64,000 nt of DNA from Amyloporia xantha. Lineage: Eukaryota > Basidiomycota > Agaricomycetes > Polyporales > Adustoporiaceae. The notes beneath the pieces were generated by a model that saw only the letters and a program-made list of their open reading frames with translations, made no database searches and was not told the DNA's origin. The DNA is taken from the NCBI GenBank assembly GCA_036971615.1, contig JAYKKR010000007.1, forward strand, positions 558,001-622,000, written 5' to 3'. A program made the position numbers and the translations under genes. Shown here piece by piece: positions 47,086 to 58,923 of the stretch (position 1 is its first letter; each line of letters starts with the position of its first letter).

Positions 47086-48859
47086 TTAGCTATGACTACC
47101 ACCCGAACCTGTCCCATCTGTACACATATCCTCTCCACGCATCCGCCTTGCACCCTTGCCCTTTCCCTGCACCTCGAGGGCCTCGACGACTCGCCGCAGC
47201 ATTATGCCCTGCGTCTCCACCATCGCAGTCAGTTCAGCGATCTGTGTATGTAGGGAATGATTCTCATGCGTGTCAGGACGGTCGCGGGTATGCCGCCACA
47301 GCCCTGCAGCTGTCGCATTAGGGTCCCCGCGAATTTCTTGCATTGACACGGAGCGTTGTCGAATAAGCGTGGGCGAGGCGAGTGGATCGACTGTGTAGGC
47401 GTTGAATACTTCTTCCCGAGAGACCTGCTACAGGGGAGGACGAACATCAGGATCCTTGAGCGCTAGAAGGAGGGCTACGGGAAAGACACTCTTAGGGGCA
47501 CGACCTACCTGATCTTCCTTCATCATCTCCCAGATCATACTGAATTCACGACCGAGCACAAATGTTGGAAGTGCGATGAGCAGCAAGCCAAATACGAGTA
47601 GCGGAATGGTGATAAGCCGTCCAAGGAACGAGCGAGGCGTTATTTCTCCGTAGCCAACCGTCGTGATTGCTGCAGAAACGATCGGCAGATTAAATACACA
47701 GTCGGGCCTGCCGAGTCTAAGACTACTTACTTACTATAACAAACCTATTGTAACGAATGCATGGTTATGCCGAGGTCAGAATCAGAAGAAACCAAGTGTA
47801 CTTACCATGCGGCGGCAGGAATCGACTATTTCTGCCTTCAGTTAGTGTCTCAAGTGCAAGAAGGAAGGAACGTACCGCAAACTGACTCGGATCGCCGTCT
47901 GAGTTGATGAATGTCCCGAGCACTTCGTCCCAAGTCCCGCGCTCAGCAAAATAGCTACATCGAAGTTCGTCATTTTCACTAAAGATGAAGAATGGAGAAG
48001 AAATTCACATACAGTAAAGTACTGAATACAACGAGGACCATGACGACAAAGAAAGAGAGGGCCAACAACGCGTGCTGCGAGCGGCGGAAGGAGAGGTACA
48101 TCACTTCTATAGTGCTGCAGACGAGGTTATGAGCTTTCGCCTGCCAAACGGACAAGAGTACATGGTACATGCAGAAGAATCATGTTGTTGTAGCGGAAAG
48201 GTCGAAACACGCGCAGCAGGCGAAAGGTCCGCAGGATAGTGAACCTAAAGAATGTTGCCTAGACAAGGTGCTGAAATGAGTTGCGAAAGCGAAGGACGCG
48301 GTGAGACGCACGGTGTCTTGGTGTAATGCTATTTCAATGTAGTACGGTAGAATACCCAGAAGATCTATTACGCCAAAGAATGCTAGACAGCGATTTAATA
48401 TGCGAACTTAAATGGAGGGAAAGAGCTCATACATCCAAACCATCTAAGAAATGTCCACAGCCCTGCCGAATGTGCAACACACCTCGCAACATACTCTACC
48501 GTGAAAAGCACTACCAACGCTGTCTCCAAGCCAAACCACACCTGCGGAGATATAGAATGGAAAGACGGGATCGTCTCGAGAACGGTCACCAAAGCCGAGA
48601 GGATGATGAGTGAGGTTGTGAGGACATGAACGACGAACGCAGGGAACGAAGAGGTCGGCCGCTCAAGAAGCATATAGAGATTACGCTTCCATATGGGATG
48701 GATGGAATTCAAGTGAGCATCGTCCATGCTGTCGTACGAAGAGGCATGGTGAAGTTCTGGATCTTGCTCCGGGTCTGGAGGGTCAACCGCGGCGTAACCT
48801 CTCCGCGTTGCGGCCACGGGAGAATGGACCCGTGAGAGTGGAATCGATTCTGGCATCAT
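47086..48859 (-). CDS. Voltage-gated potassium channel (Kv-like)
   Basis: The minus-strand gene starts at ATG 48857-48859 (MMPESIPLSRVH) and stops at TAA 47086-47088. Exon 1 carries a cytosolic N-terminus, S1 (FPAFVVHVLTTSLIILSALV) and S2 (VWFGLETALVVLFTVEYVAR). A later exon has S4 with spaced arginines (LRTFRLLRVFRPFRYNN), then S5 (LLALSFFVVMVLVVFSTLLY) and the turret FAERGTWDEVLGTFINSDGD. The pore helix is built from two microexons (47806-47825, 47731-47744) that splice to the filter TVGYGEITP (about 47,630-47,661), followed by S6 (LLVFGLLLIALPTFVLGREF). The C-terminal exon is helical, with QIAELTAMVETQGIMLRRVV, a possible assembly coiled coil. It would conduct K+ across a membrane in response to voltage. 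The LINE sits 40 bp past its stop. Confidence 0.9.
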
Positions 48860-49551
48860 CGAAGATAATGAACAGGGCTAGAAAAGCCAAGGAAATGTCC
48901 AAGTAAGCTGAGAATAGGAGGGTGCAGTGCCGCAGCAGGCAGTACGAGCGCAGTACGGCACTCGGGAGGTAGACTCGGACGCGTTTCAGTAGGGACCTAC
49001 TTGGACGCGCATCGGTCATGTGGCAGAAGATCCCCTGTTTCTCGTGCAGCGCGACGCGACTCCAAGAATCCATATACTTTTGCATCTTCTCTGAATCTAT
49101 CTGGTCCACTCGTTTTACCTGTGATACGGACAACTATACACACCATAGACATGAATATCGCTCCCACTTGCTCAGTGCACCATTAGATATTTTAGCTTCT
49201 ATATGAGGGACACGTCAATTTAGTTCAGGCTGTCTGTTCTACATGATTGTCTATTACAGTCTCCTTCGCTTGTGTCACTTTATAGGCTACAACTGTGAAA
49301 TCGTATGGGTGTACCAAGCACCATTATTGTATTTGTATCAGCGTCTTGTCAAGGATCATTGAAGTGTGCTGTTTAGCTAGGGCATATCACGTCACCGGGG
49401 TATGAATGGTGTAAGCATAAAAGTATCTGACTGCAAGCGGCCACTGCGACTTGCGAGAACAATTCGACTGTGTACAAGCAAAATCAGATCATTCTCACCT
49501 ACGGCTACCCGCCGAGACGGCGACTCAAAAATGTCTGTTTGAAAAGCAAGA
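48860..49551. other. Intergenic region upstream of the channel gene
   Basis: About 690 bp between the channel start (-) and the tRNA-Gly gene. Open frames on both strands near 48,860-49,130 lack an ATG or a recognisable domain. It probably holds the channel promoter and 5' UTR. Confidence 0.5.
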
Positions 49552-49622
49552 TGCATTAAGGGGGAATCGAACCCCCGGCGGGTCGATGGCAACGACCCAG
49601 GTTACCACTACCCCATTAATGC
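49552..49622 (-). tRNA. tRNA-Gly(GCC), intronless
   Basis: Cloverleaf on the minus strand with the same mature sequence as the tRNA-Gly at 30764-30849 but no intron: acceptor GCATTAA/TTAATGC, anticodon loop TTGCCAT (anticodon GCC), T-arm GGGGG-TTCGATT-CCCCC. The flanking sequences of the two genes are not alike beyond the gene itself. Confidence 0.95.
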
Positions 49623-50291
49623 TGATGCCATATTATAATCACAAAACTATTTAGTACTTGTAACCTATGATCTCCTGAGATCCAGTATTCAGTGTGTTCA
49701 CTGCAAATTCATCACCGTGTCATGTCAGATATGGATTCTGCACTGAGCCGCAACGCCCGAACAATTGGCTACTGAGCCGCTACTCACACCGCAAGCAGCA
49801 ATCACTGCATGCTGTGGCCCTCGGGGCAAATTGACCCCTTTTTGGCTTCTTTGTGGCGTCTATCTGATGGTCCGCAGGCCAAACCTAAGTTCAGTGCTAC
49901 AAAAGGAGCGGATTTCTGTGCGACACCGTTTATCCTTCCTTGTTCTCGAGTTCCCAGACACAGCAGTACATATATCTGCTTCACAGTATTTGCTACATAG
50001 ACCCTGGTTCAAAAGCCGAAACATCCAATAGAAGTGGAACACCCAGGTGAGTGCCGTTGATTGCCCACTGGCAGACAGCCCTCTACGTCGCATTGGTGGC
50101 GTTGCAGCTGGATATCCTGTGGAGAAACTCGTCCCCTCGAGGGTACGGTGTTGATCAAGATCATCAGACCAGTTCGCACTGATCGCGAGATCGGTCTGAC
50201 GATCTTCAGTCTCGTCCTTCTCTGGCCGTTGTTCCTCCATCGTCGTTGACGCAGGATATGTCCTTCTTGCACCAGCACCAGTGCCCAAACC
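49623..50291. other. Intergenic region upstream of Dicer
   Basis: About 670 bp between tRNA-Gly and the Dicer start. Several overlapping short frames on both strands have no recognisable domain. Presumably the Dicer promoter and 5' UTR. Confidence 0.5.
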
Positions 50292-53200
50292 ATGGCCGAA
50301 CCAGAGCAGTCCAATGGACAGAAATCGTCTGTTTTCCATACACGAGGATACCAGCAGGAGATGCTGGAAGAGAGCTTGCGCACCAACTTGATAATCGCGC
50401 TCGATACGGGCTCAGGTAAGACCCATATCGCTGTCCTCAGGATGAAGCTGGAAGCGGAACGTGAAGCCAATAAGGTAGGGTTTCTTTAATCGTGGCGGAA
50501 GTTCGCGCTGATTGGCACAGGTGTCCTGGTTCCTGGCTCCGACTGTAGCTCTGGTTGAGCAGCAATGCGAGGTCATCAAGAGCGCGATACCCGTCTCTGT
50601 CAGCATGATATCTGGAGCGTCCGAGCCCAACCAGTGGAAAGATCCCGCATTATGGCGCGGTGTTCTAGACACACATCGGATCATGGTCACCACTCCGCAA
50701 ATTCTACTCGATGCCCTGCGCCACGTACGTTTGATTATGATAATATGCCACCCTAATTCACACCTCACTCGGATCATGTAGGGCTATATCAACCTTGGAA
50801 GTGACATCGGTCTATTAGTCTTCGACGAGGCACATCATACGATATCGAAGCATCCTTACAACATGATCATGCAAGAGTTTTATTTTGACCTTCCTCGGCG
50901 CACTAGCAGCGCCGTCCCCGGAGACAAAGTAAGACCAATGATATTGGGTCTCACTGCTAGCCCCATCTATGGTGGTGATGTGGATGCTTCATTCAGGTAT
51001 GTCGATTCTGACAGCATGAGCAGGAGTGGTCTGATCACTGTGACATCGGCTAGAAAACTGGAGCAGAATTTAGACAGCACCATCCGATCATCCAGAGTGA
51101 ACCGCGACGAGCTTGCCAATTACGTGCACAGACCGACATTCAAGCACGTTCTATATCGCCCCACTGAATACAGCTGGGACAATATCCCTTCGAGGAATTA
51201 CCAGGCTCTTCAGCAAATGGTAGATTCCCTGAACATTGAGAACGATCCGTACGTGCGGTCTTTACGCGCACAGCTTGCACGACACCTGTCAGCAGAGGAG
51301 CGCCGACGCATAGATCAGAAACTGTCGAAGACGATCAGCAAAGAAGACACGTTCTGCCACAAAGGACTCAGAGACTTTGCTCGTGCGGCGCAAGAGATCT
51401 CTGTGGATCTCGGGACATGGGCTGCGGATTGGTATGTGCTCAAGGTCATGGAACAAGCTCGGCGTGCTGCAAATCCGTACAATAACATCATGACATCTTG
51501 GGAAGACAAGGAAAAGCGGTATCTCCTGAGCTGCCTGTCGAGAATTGACGCCGCTCCCGTCTCTTCCAACCCAGACGAGATTCGTACACAGATATCTCCT
51601 AAAGTGTGGACGTTGGCCGAATGTCTGGTAGCGGAAGAAGCTTACTTTCGGGCAGACGATGAGACGTACAGCGGTCTTGTTTTCGTCACCCGTCGCGACA
51701 CCGTCATTGCTCTAGCCGAGGTGCTACAACGGCTTCCGGAGACGGCGCTAATGTTCCGCATAGGCTGTTTACTAGGCAGTTCCTCCAGTTTTCGGCGACA
51801 TTCTTTCCTTGACATTACTCGCGAGATGGTAAAGGACACCCACTCGGAAACGTTGTCAGAGTTCAAGAGCGGCGAAAAGAATCTCATCATCTCGACTGCC
51901 GTGGCCGAGGAAGGCATTGATATACAAGCGTGCGGTAGCGTCGTACGGTTCGATCTTCCGCCCAACACTGTCGCTTGGGCACAGAGTAGGGGCAGAGCAA
52001 GGCAGAGGAAGAGCAGCTTCATTCTTATGTTCGAGACGGGTGGTGTACACCAGAAGCAGGTCGCTCAGTGGGAGGAGACGGAGGCGCGCATGATGGCTTT
52101 GTATAACGACCCCAGCCGAGTCGCTACATTTATCGATGAGGACGACATGGACGATGATGCGGACGACGACAGGCTCCAATATTCTGTTCCCTCTACCGGG
52201 TAGGTTTTTTGATCTTCTTGATAGGGTGGCCAGCTAAGGACAGATCACATAGTGCCGTCCTCACATTACACTCTTCGACCAGCCATCTAAACCACTTCTG
52301 TGGTGTTCTGCCGAACTCGGCATATGGAGGTCAAATGGCGCTCTACGAGCTCGACCCCCCTGAATTCCCTGAAGAATGGCATTCTAATCAAGATCGGTTC
52401 AAAGGTGTCCCACCATACAAGGGCCCGTGGGGAGCGACCGTTACATTGCCTAGAGCACTACCAAAGCAGTACGTATTCTATCATGCAGATGCACCTTCTT
52501 GGATATTGATTGGTCTGGGTCCAGTCTTCGAACGTTCTCCACCCCACGGAAGCATGGGAACAAACGATCTGCTCAAAGACATGCAGCCTTCAAGGCTTAT
52601 GTCGAATTGCACAAGGCTGGCCTATTGAACGATCATCTCCTGCCATTGACCAGTGCCATCGAACCCGACAAAGGCGAGGAAGTCAAAACGCTACTGGAAG
52701 AGATCGACAAGCGCGCCAGTACGGAACGCGTACCTGTTCAAATGCAACCTTGGGCTCCTAGATCGACTGAGTGTAGATGGTGGCGGACTAAGCTCGTCAT
52801 CGGAGGTTTGCCGCCTTTGCACATGCTTACTCGGAATCCACTCCCTCCCTTGGCCGAGGAAGACTCTCCTACACTGTACATCCCCGGGCGCAGCGTTGTA
52901 AAAGCTCACATACAGCCTCTCGGTGAATATTTTGGTGACGAGAAGCACATTGAATACGCCCGCCTATACACCGCCCGACTCTTCGCCACGTTATACAGCG
53001 CACACATGAAGCCGGGCGATACGGATTTCTTCTACCTATTTTTACCTGAGTCGGAGGGAAAGCACGAACCGTTTTGGAATCGTCTTCGGGAATGGATGGA
53101 GAAGCGGTTCCATCGTGCCCTGACCATCACTCTGGAGCATGCTGGCAGAGCCAATGCCGAGATTCTAGGCAAAGAGTATGGTTACCCTACAGAACTGGCT

Positions 53201-55033
53201 CTGATTAGACCCAACCACAAGTTCGGCAAGCCCCTTCGATTCGTTCAATGGTATCAGAACCGTCTAACGAGCGACGAGGAGGAAGAGTTGTTGGAAAACT
53301 ATGAAGGTTTCCCAGATGTGTCTATCACTTACCCGCTACTCAAGGTCAAGCCGTTCGCTCAGCGTGCCAATTTCCTTATCCCATTGGAATCGGATTCCGC
53401 GGGATTGGGCCGTGAAGCCCCCCTTTTCCTTATTCCTCGCTATGCAACTGTCGAACTCATCTCAGCGGACGACGTAGAATACTCAACGTTGCTGCCATCT
53501 ACTCTCAGGTCACTGGCCAATACACTTACGGTCATGTCTCTCCGTGAAGAGTTGTTGGCCAATACCCCTGTCGCTCAAGTGCCCGTCTCGCTACTCGCGA
53601 CGGCGATCACCGCCCCTGTATCGCAAGAGCTGACAAACTACCAGCGACTCGAGACCTTGGGTGATACTGTGTTAAAATACATCACCACCATACAGCTCTT
53701 CGCAGACCATCCTCTCTGGCACGAAGGTTATCTAGCAAGGCGAAAGGATCATGCGGTATCGAATGTGCAGTTAGCGAAGGCAGCCATCTCGAAGGGTCTG
53801 CACCGATGGATCATCCGAGATAGATTTGTACCTAGAAAATGGAAGCCCCATTCTCTCGCAGATCCAGAAACTCAGCCTGTCCAGGTCGATACATCAACTG
53901 AAGAGGACGACAAAAAGAAGAAGAAGAAGACCCAGGAACTATCAACCAAAGTCTTGGCGGATGTTGTTGAATCCCTCATTGGCGCCGCGTATGAACATGG
54001 CGGGTTCGATTTAGCAGTCGATTGCGTTGCGATATTCGGCCTTGGACTGTCCTGGAAGAAAATTCCCTCCCACATTGACGCCATCTTAGCGACTACAGAC
54101 GAACTTGAGTATCCTCCTACTCAGCTCAGCTTCGTTGAGAGCATGCTGGGCTACCAGTTCTCTCGTAAGGTTCTCCTTGTGCAAGCCCTGACCCATGCTA
54201 GTTATCATGGTGATCTGGCTACAATGTCTTACGAGCGGCTCGAATTTCTGGGCGACTCCGCACTAGACATGATCGTGACTGATTATTTGTATCACGCCCC
54301 TGGAAAGAACTATAAACCGGGACACATGCATATACGCAAGGAGGCACTTGTCAATTCTCACTTCCTGGCCTTTATATGTCTCAAAACTTACACTGCTATC
54401 GATGCCAGCATGCCCAACTGGACAAGCGGACGCGGAGTATCCGTCAACGCTGAAAGGCAGATCGTACACCTTCGGCAATGTCTTCTGCACTCGAGCCATC
54501 GTGTCCTCGATGACCTGAACGTTGCGTCCGCCCGCTTCGAGAAGAGTGGTTCAGCGATAGAAGAAGCCCTCATGACAAGTTCCATTTACCCGTGGGCTGC
54601 ACTGACTAGCTTGCAGGCACCGAAGTTCGTTAGTGACATGCTCGAGAGCTTGCTTGGCGCCGTCTTTATCGACTCGAACGGCAACCTCGAAGCTGTCCGT
54701 CTAGTGCTGAGGAACCTCGGTATCATAGAAATCATGGAACGCATTGTCGAGCAGGATGTCGATGTCCAACATCCGATCTCTCGTTTGTGCATCTGGGCAG
54801 ACCAACAAGAACCAAAGCAGAAAGTGCAATTCGCAATCAAGAAAGTGGATGGCAATGTTAGCTGTGCCGTACTAATTGACGAAGTTCAGACAGTCGAGGT
54901 CACAGAACTATACCGCAGTCGAGCGAGTCAGGATGAAGTCCGCTTCGCAGCTGCAGAACAAGCGATTCAGATCTTGCATGTTGCCGACGAAGACGACGAA
55001 GACTGGGGAGATGTTCCTGAGTACGACTGGTAG
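50292..55033 (+). CDS. dcl: Dicer-like endoribonuclease
   Basis: Cuts double-stranded RNA into small RNAs for RNA interference. It starts at ATG 50292. The helicase part has TGSGKT (Walker A, about 50,410), [21 protein letters not shown] (DExH, about 50,830), GLTASP, and in the second lobe [20 protein letters not shown] and [11 protein letters not shown] dimerisation-type region follows around 52,270-52,490, then a long middle region (52,500-53,550) where I cannot recognise a clear PAZ motif. RNase III domain a: [14 protein letters not shown] and [13 protein letters not shown]. Domain b: [14 protein letters not shown] and [13 protein letters not shown]. The metal-binding Glu/Asp residues appear present in both, so both sites should be active. 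A C-terminal helical dsRNA-binding-like segment ends PEYDW at TAG 55031-55033. Domain a has a Lys-rich insertion ([10 protein letters not shown]). A few short introns occur in the 5' third and near 52,200 and 52,470. Confidence 0.94.
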
Positions 55034-55242
55034 GCTTGATACCACTTGCATGTATACCCGTACGATACGATGTAGCGATACATGTCCGATGAGATATCTA
55101 GCAGATAGGATGGTTTGCGAGATAACTGTACTACATACCACAGATTCTGTATTATTACATTCGATTCTATAAGCAAGCTCCACCACGACAGATTTGCCTT
55201 AGTGACGACAATGTCCGATTTCCAAACACCTCCGTCTGGAAA

Positions 55243-57572
55243 TCAATGTTCTGTCTCCTCCCATGTTCTTCCAACGGTCTTGATCAGATCTGCCTCGGTG
55301 ACTGCTTTGCCGCTTGTGAAGTAACCAGAAGCAATCTTGGCGTCGATTTCGACACGAGCATCTGGGGGCAAGAGGTGTTCTGCGCGTAAAGAATTACGAT
55401 CAATATCACAAAAAGGTTGTCAGAGTTGCGGTAACGCACCGGGTATGTCATAGCGTTTGTGGATTGGAATTCCGGACTGAACGATGGCATTATATTTCCT
55501 ATAACCAAACGGCTGAGCTATTGCAATATATCAATCCAACTTGAAGACGCACATGTCGCTCATAGAAACCATGTTGTCGATCTTCTTGATTCCGAGCCAG
55601 TGCAGTACATCGGGCATCAACGCCTGGAAACGCATGTCCTTCACCCCGGCAATCAATTCTGTGGCTTTGAAGTACTTGTCTGCTGAATCTATGCCCCTCT
55701 TCCGAAGGTTATACACAAGATATCTGTCAACATAGTGATCAGATGTTGGACATAGGTCTATGCATGTAAGCTGAGAAATACGTACTTCGTGACTTCTCCA
55801 AGTGCACGGCCTTCCTTACGGAAGTAAACGACAAGACCAACACCGCCTCTTTGCGCCCCACGGACACACTCTTCAATCGCGTATGTCAGATACGGCTTAC
55901 ATGTACAGATGTCAGAGCCGAAGACGTCAGACCCGTTGCCTGTGGTGGAAATAATCAGCAAGATCTAACAGGTCCGCGTGAAATATGCATACATTCATCG
56001 TGCACGCGCAGCGTTAGCTCCTTCGTCTCGTCCGAGAGGTATGCAGGATTGCCGACTAGTATATGATACGTTACGGTGATAATCGGACAAGAAAAATGTG
56101 GAACTCACAGATGTAGGCCGTCAGATTACCAATAGGAGGTAAGAAAACCTTGATGTCGGGACGGGTGATGAGCTCGGGATACATTCCTCCGGTGTCCTCG
56201 AACAGCGCACGACGGAGAAGGCTCTCAGAGCTACCGAGGAACACATCAGCTACCTCTCACGCTATCCTTTTTCTGCTTGAATACTCACATCCCAAATCGG
56301 TCTGCCACACCAGGCAGATACCACACAGGCTCTACCGCAGCTTTGTTGATGGCGATCTCGACACCAGGATCCGCCGTACTCTCCGTCCCGTCTGCATTTA
56401 TAAGCGGTCTGCTCTTAAGCAGGACCTTGCCATCCACCTTCAGACCGCCCTTCCTCGCCGCTTCATCGATCTCGCTCAACTTCAGATGCCCCTTCGTCAC
56501 CGCGATGCTTGGCCGCACGTCTAGCCCGAGGTCCTCAAGCTCATGCCTGAACACCTGTGGCACGACGTGCCCCCACGGATCAAATGACACGATCTTAGTA
56601 GGGTCAGACCACGCTGGCTGCGGCGGGATCGGGACCGCAGGCTCCGTCTTGGAGTAGTCGGGCTTGTGCGACGGCGCGAGCGTGCCCATCGCGATCGCAA
56701 GCGCGCGGTAGATCGAGTAAGAGCCCGAGTGGGCGCCGAGCGCGTTGCGCTGCTTCAGCGAGGAAGGTAGGCGCGAGCAGATGACGGGGCCGCGCTCCGA
56801 AGGATCTGCTGCGCCCCATTTGAGGGGGTAGGGCTTGATGCCATATTGGTCGGGATAGGCTGGAATAAGATAGAAAGAATCGCGTAGTCAGCACAAAGGA
56901 ACAATAGAAACATTGAAGATGTACGGAGAAGTGAACAGAATAATCTGTGCAAACAGAAGGAAATAAGCACGGTTGCCTGAACAGACCCGTAGCAATTAAT
57001 AGAAGGGTCTGCGGGTAGCAGGGAGCGAATGAACTCTCTGGATCAGATGTCCGGCAATGACACCTAAAGAATACCCTTGGATCTCGCCCATTTGGTGGAA
57101 TGTATGAATGACTAGGACCGTGGAACAAGAGGTGTCCTAACAGGCACGAACGACTAATATCTACACTCAACAGAACACTTACTGGTTAGCAAGACCCTGC
57201 CCGGATACAGCAGCTTCTCCCGCTCCTTGTCACTAATCGGCTTATCCGAGCTCGCGCCCGCGATGGAGGGCGGGAGTGTCTGCCCATCAGTCAAAGAACT
57301 TGGCGGCGAGATTGCTGTGGGCGCAATGCCCGATAACGAGCTATCGGAACGGTGCCCAGGGATGGGCAGGCCATTGCGCTGCGGCGACGACACTGGACTT
57401 ACGGGGTTTGTCAATGCATCTAGCTGATGAGAATACGATGGACTCAGAACAAGAGTGAGGTCGACAAGACACAGGGGCGTACCTTGGCCTGCAGCGCCTG
57501 CTGCGAGACCTGTAATGACTCGAGCTGGCCGAGGATTTGGGTAAGGATTGCGTCTGAGACAGGCTGGGACAT
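55243..57572 (-). CDS. URC1: URC1-like uracil catabolism protein (GTP cyclohydrolase II family)
   Basis: Minus-strand gene, ATG at 57570-57572 (MSQPVSDAILTQILGQLESL, a short coiled coil), stop TGA 55243-55245 after GRTWEETEH. Exons give a Ser/Pro-rich linker, YPGRVLLT, then DQYGIKPYPLKWG and GPVICSRLPSSLKQRNALGA, VSFDPWGHVVPQVFRHELED, RPSIAVTKGHLKLSEID and VEPVWYLPGVADRFG. The cyclohydrolase-II core follows: LRVHDEC joined to NGSDVFGSDICTCKPYL (three Cys that would bind zinc as in RibA), GGVGLVVYFRKEGRALGEVT, ALMPDVLHWLGIKKIDNMVS. In yeasts URC1 is required to use uracil as nitrogen source through the URC pathway; this role is inferred by family. The linkage to Dicer (tail to tail, about 210 bp) is probably incidental. 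Confidence 0.88.
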
Positions 57573-58177
57573 GGTTGTAAAGCCTAACTCTCGCTATCGA
57601 CGGACTTTATATACGCACGCACTGGCTGCCCGACTGACGACCGGTGTAATATGTAAAGGAGACTGCAGCTGTTATCACTTGACGCCTGCCCTCTGGGCGC
57701 GTGCCACTCCCGGCTCAGGCTATTCTACCGGAATGAACCTGTCTACTTACCCCGGCTCTGATGCGGTCTGCACGGCGATGATAGAATATAGTACGGCATG
57801 TATGCATGAAGACAAAACTATATATATTGACTTAGCTGCGCGATGGTATTGGGATAGCACTGTAACAAAGTAACAGCGTGGCACAATGGAACGTTCAAGC
57901 TGATGACACGGCGCATCACCATAAGGGCAGGCGAATAAAGGAAGGAAGACATATATAAATTTAAACACAAGAAATATGTGCCGGACATTGTGCACTCCTG
58001 ACCAGACTGGAGTCCATTTACTGTCGCGTTCGAAGGACCATCCTCGCCAGCTCTTCCGTCTACCGCGTCTGAGGTATTGGTGTATCTCCCCAACGGCATC
58101 ACTGCCGCCCTCCAGACGTCCTAGACCGCGCTACCGGTCGTGGCGCCTGACGTGACTTTATTCCAAATATCATTCCT
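57573..58177. other. Intergenic region upstream of the URC1-like gene
   Basis: About 600 bp with the URC1-like promoter and the 3' end of the following minus-strand gene. A minus-strand frame at 57818-58102 (with ATG) has a hydrophobic C-terminal half but no recognisable domain, so I do not call it a gene. Confidence 0.4.
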
Positions 58178-58923
58178 CTACGTCGACCAGAGAAGACGGT
58201 ACACCTCACGGTACTTTCCCGACCTTACTCTGTCCGACCCTGCACAAGCCGCGTAGATTGCAGCTGTATGACCCTCACCGAGCAATCTTTCTGACAACAT
58301 CAATCCGCCAATAAGTCTCCCGGAGGCTAAAGGACTTACCCCAACCTTGGTAGGACGACGCGGAGGAGGAGGTGGTGGTTGCGATTCTCTGCAAGTCATG
58401 CCTGTAGAGATCTGCTATCCGCGAGGTCACCCGGATCTGGAGGACCTATTGGATCGCTCGGCAGCGATTGGGACAATGAGGACGGCGATAGTGCATCGCC
58501 GTGACTTTTTGCCAATCTTCCGAGCTCCCTGGACGAGCGCATTCGACGCAGCTGTCTGGGCCGATTGGGAGCTGATATTGCCGTATTGGGAGAAATCTGC
58601 GACATTGACGGAGTACTTGTGGGACCCAATCCTGTTTCCGAGGCCCCACGACCATCTCCAGGGACGGCTCCATGTCTCCGTTCTATTGCGGGAGCATTCA
58701 CGGCATGACTGGAGGGAAGCTCTGCTGGCATGGCGGTCGGCGAATCGGTGCGCGTATGGTCCAACTCGCCCCTCGACAGTGCCTTCAGAGCATCGAGTCG
58801 TGCGCATTGGACAGAGCAGTAGCTGTCTTCTTCAGAGTCGGGTTTGAAGGCGCCGCCACAAACACAAAGTGTGGTAATCGAGTGCCCCATGCGATCTGCG
58901 CTATCACTATTGGCTGGCTGCAT
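58178..58923 (-). CDS. Small zinc-ribbon-like protein, conserved unknown
   Basis: Starts at ATG 58921-58923 (MQPANSDSADRMGHSI). The N-terminus has a four-Cys motif LCVCGGAFKPDSEEDSYCSV followed by QCARLDALKAL, spaced CxC and CxxxC, resembling a short zinc ribbon seen in small basidiomycete proteins. The rest is Ser/Pro-rich and disordered, with RQLRRMRSSRELGRL. The 3' exon structure is uncertain: the frame stops at 58396, but a further exon with a donor GTAAGT near 58340 and an end at TAG 58178 can be built. Function unknown; a zinc-dependent protein-interaction role is only a guess. Confidence 0.45.

Noticed and set aside
49860..50470. Minus-strand frames overlapping the Dicer start
   Set aside because: They have no domain and overlap the Dicer helicase exons, which are certain.
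58347..58847. 166-codon plus-strand frame with a Gly-rich start
   Set aside because: It starts with a non-ATG codon and is antisense to the zinc-ribbon-like frame, which has the better motif and an ATG.
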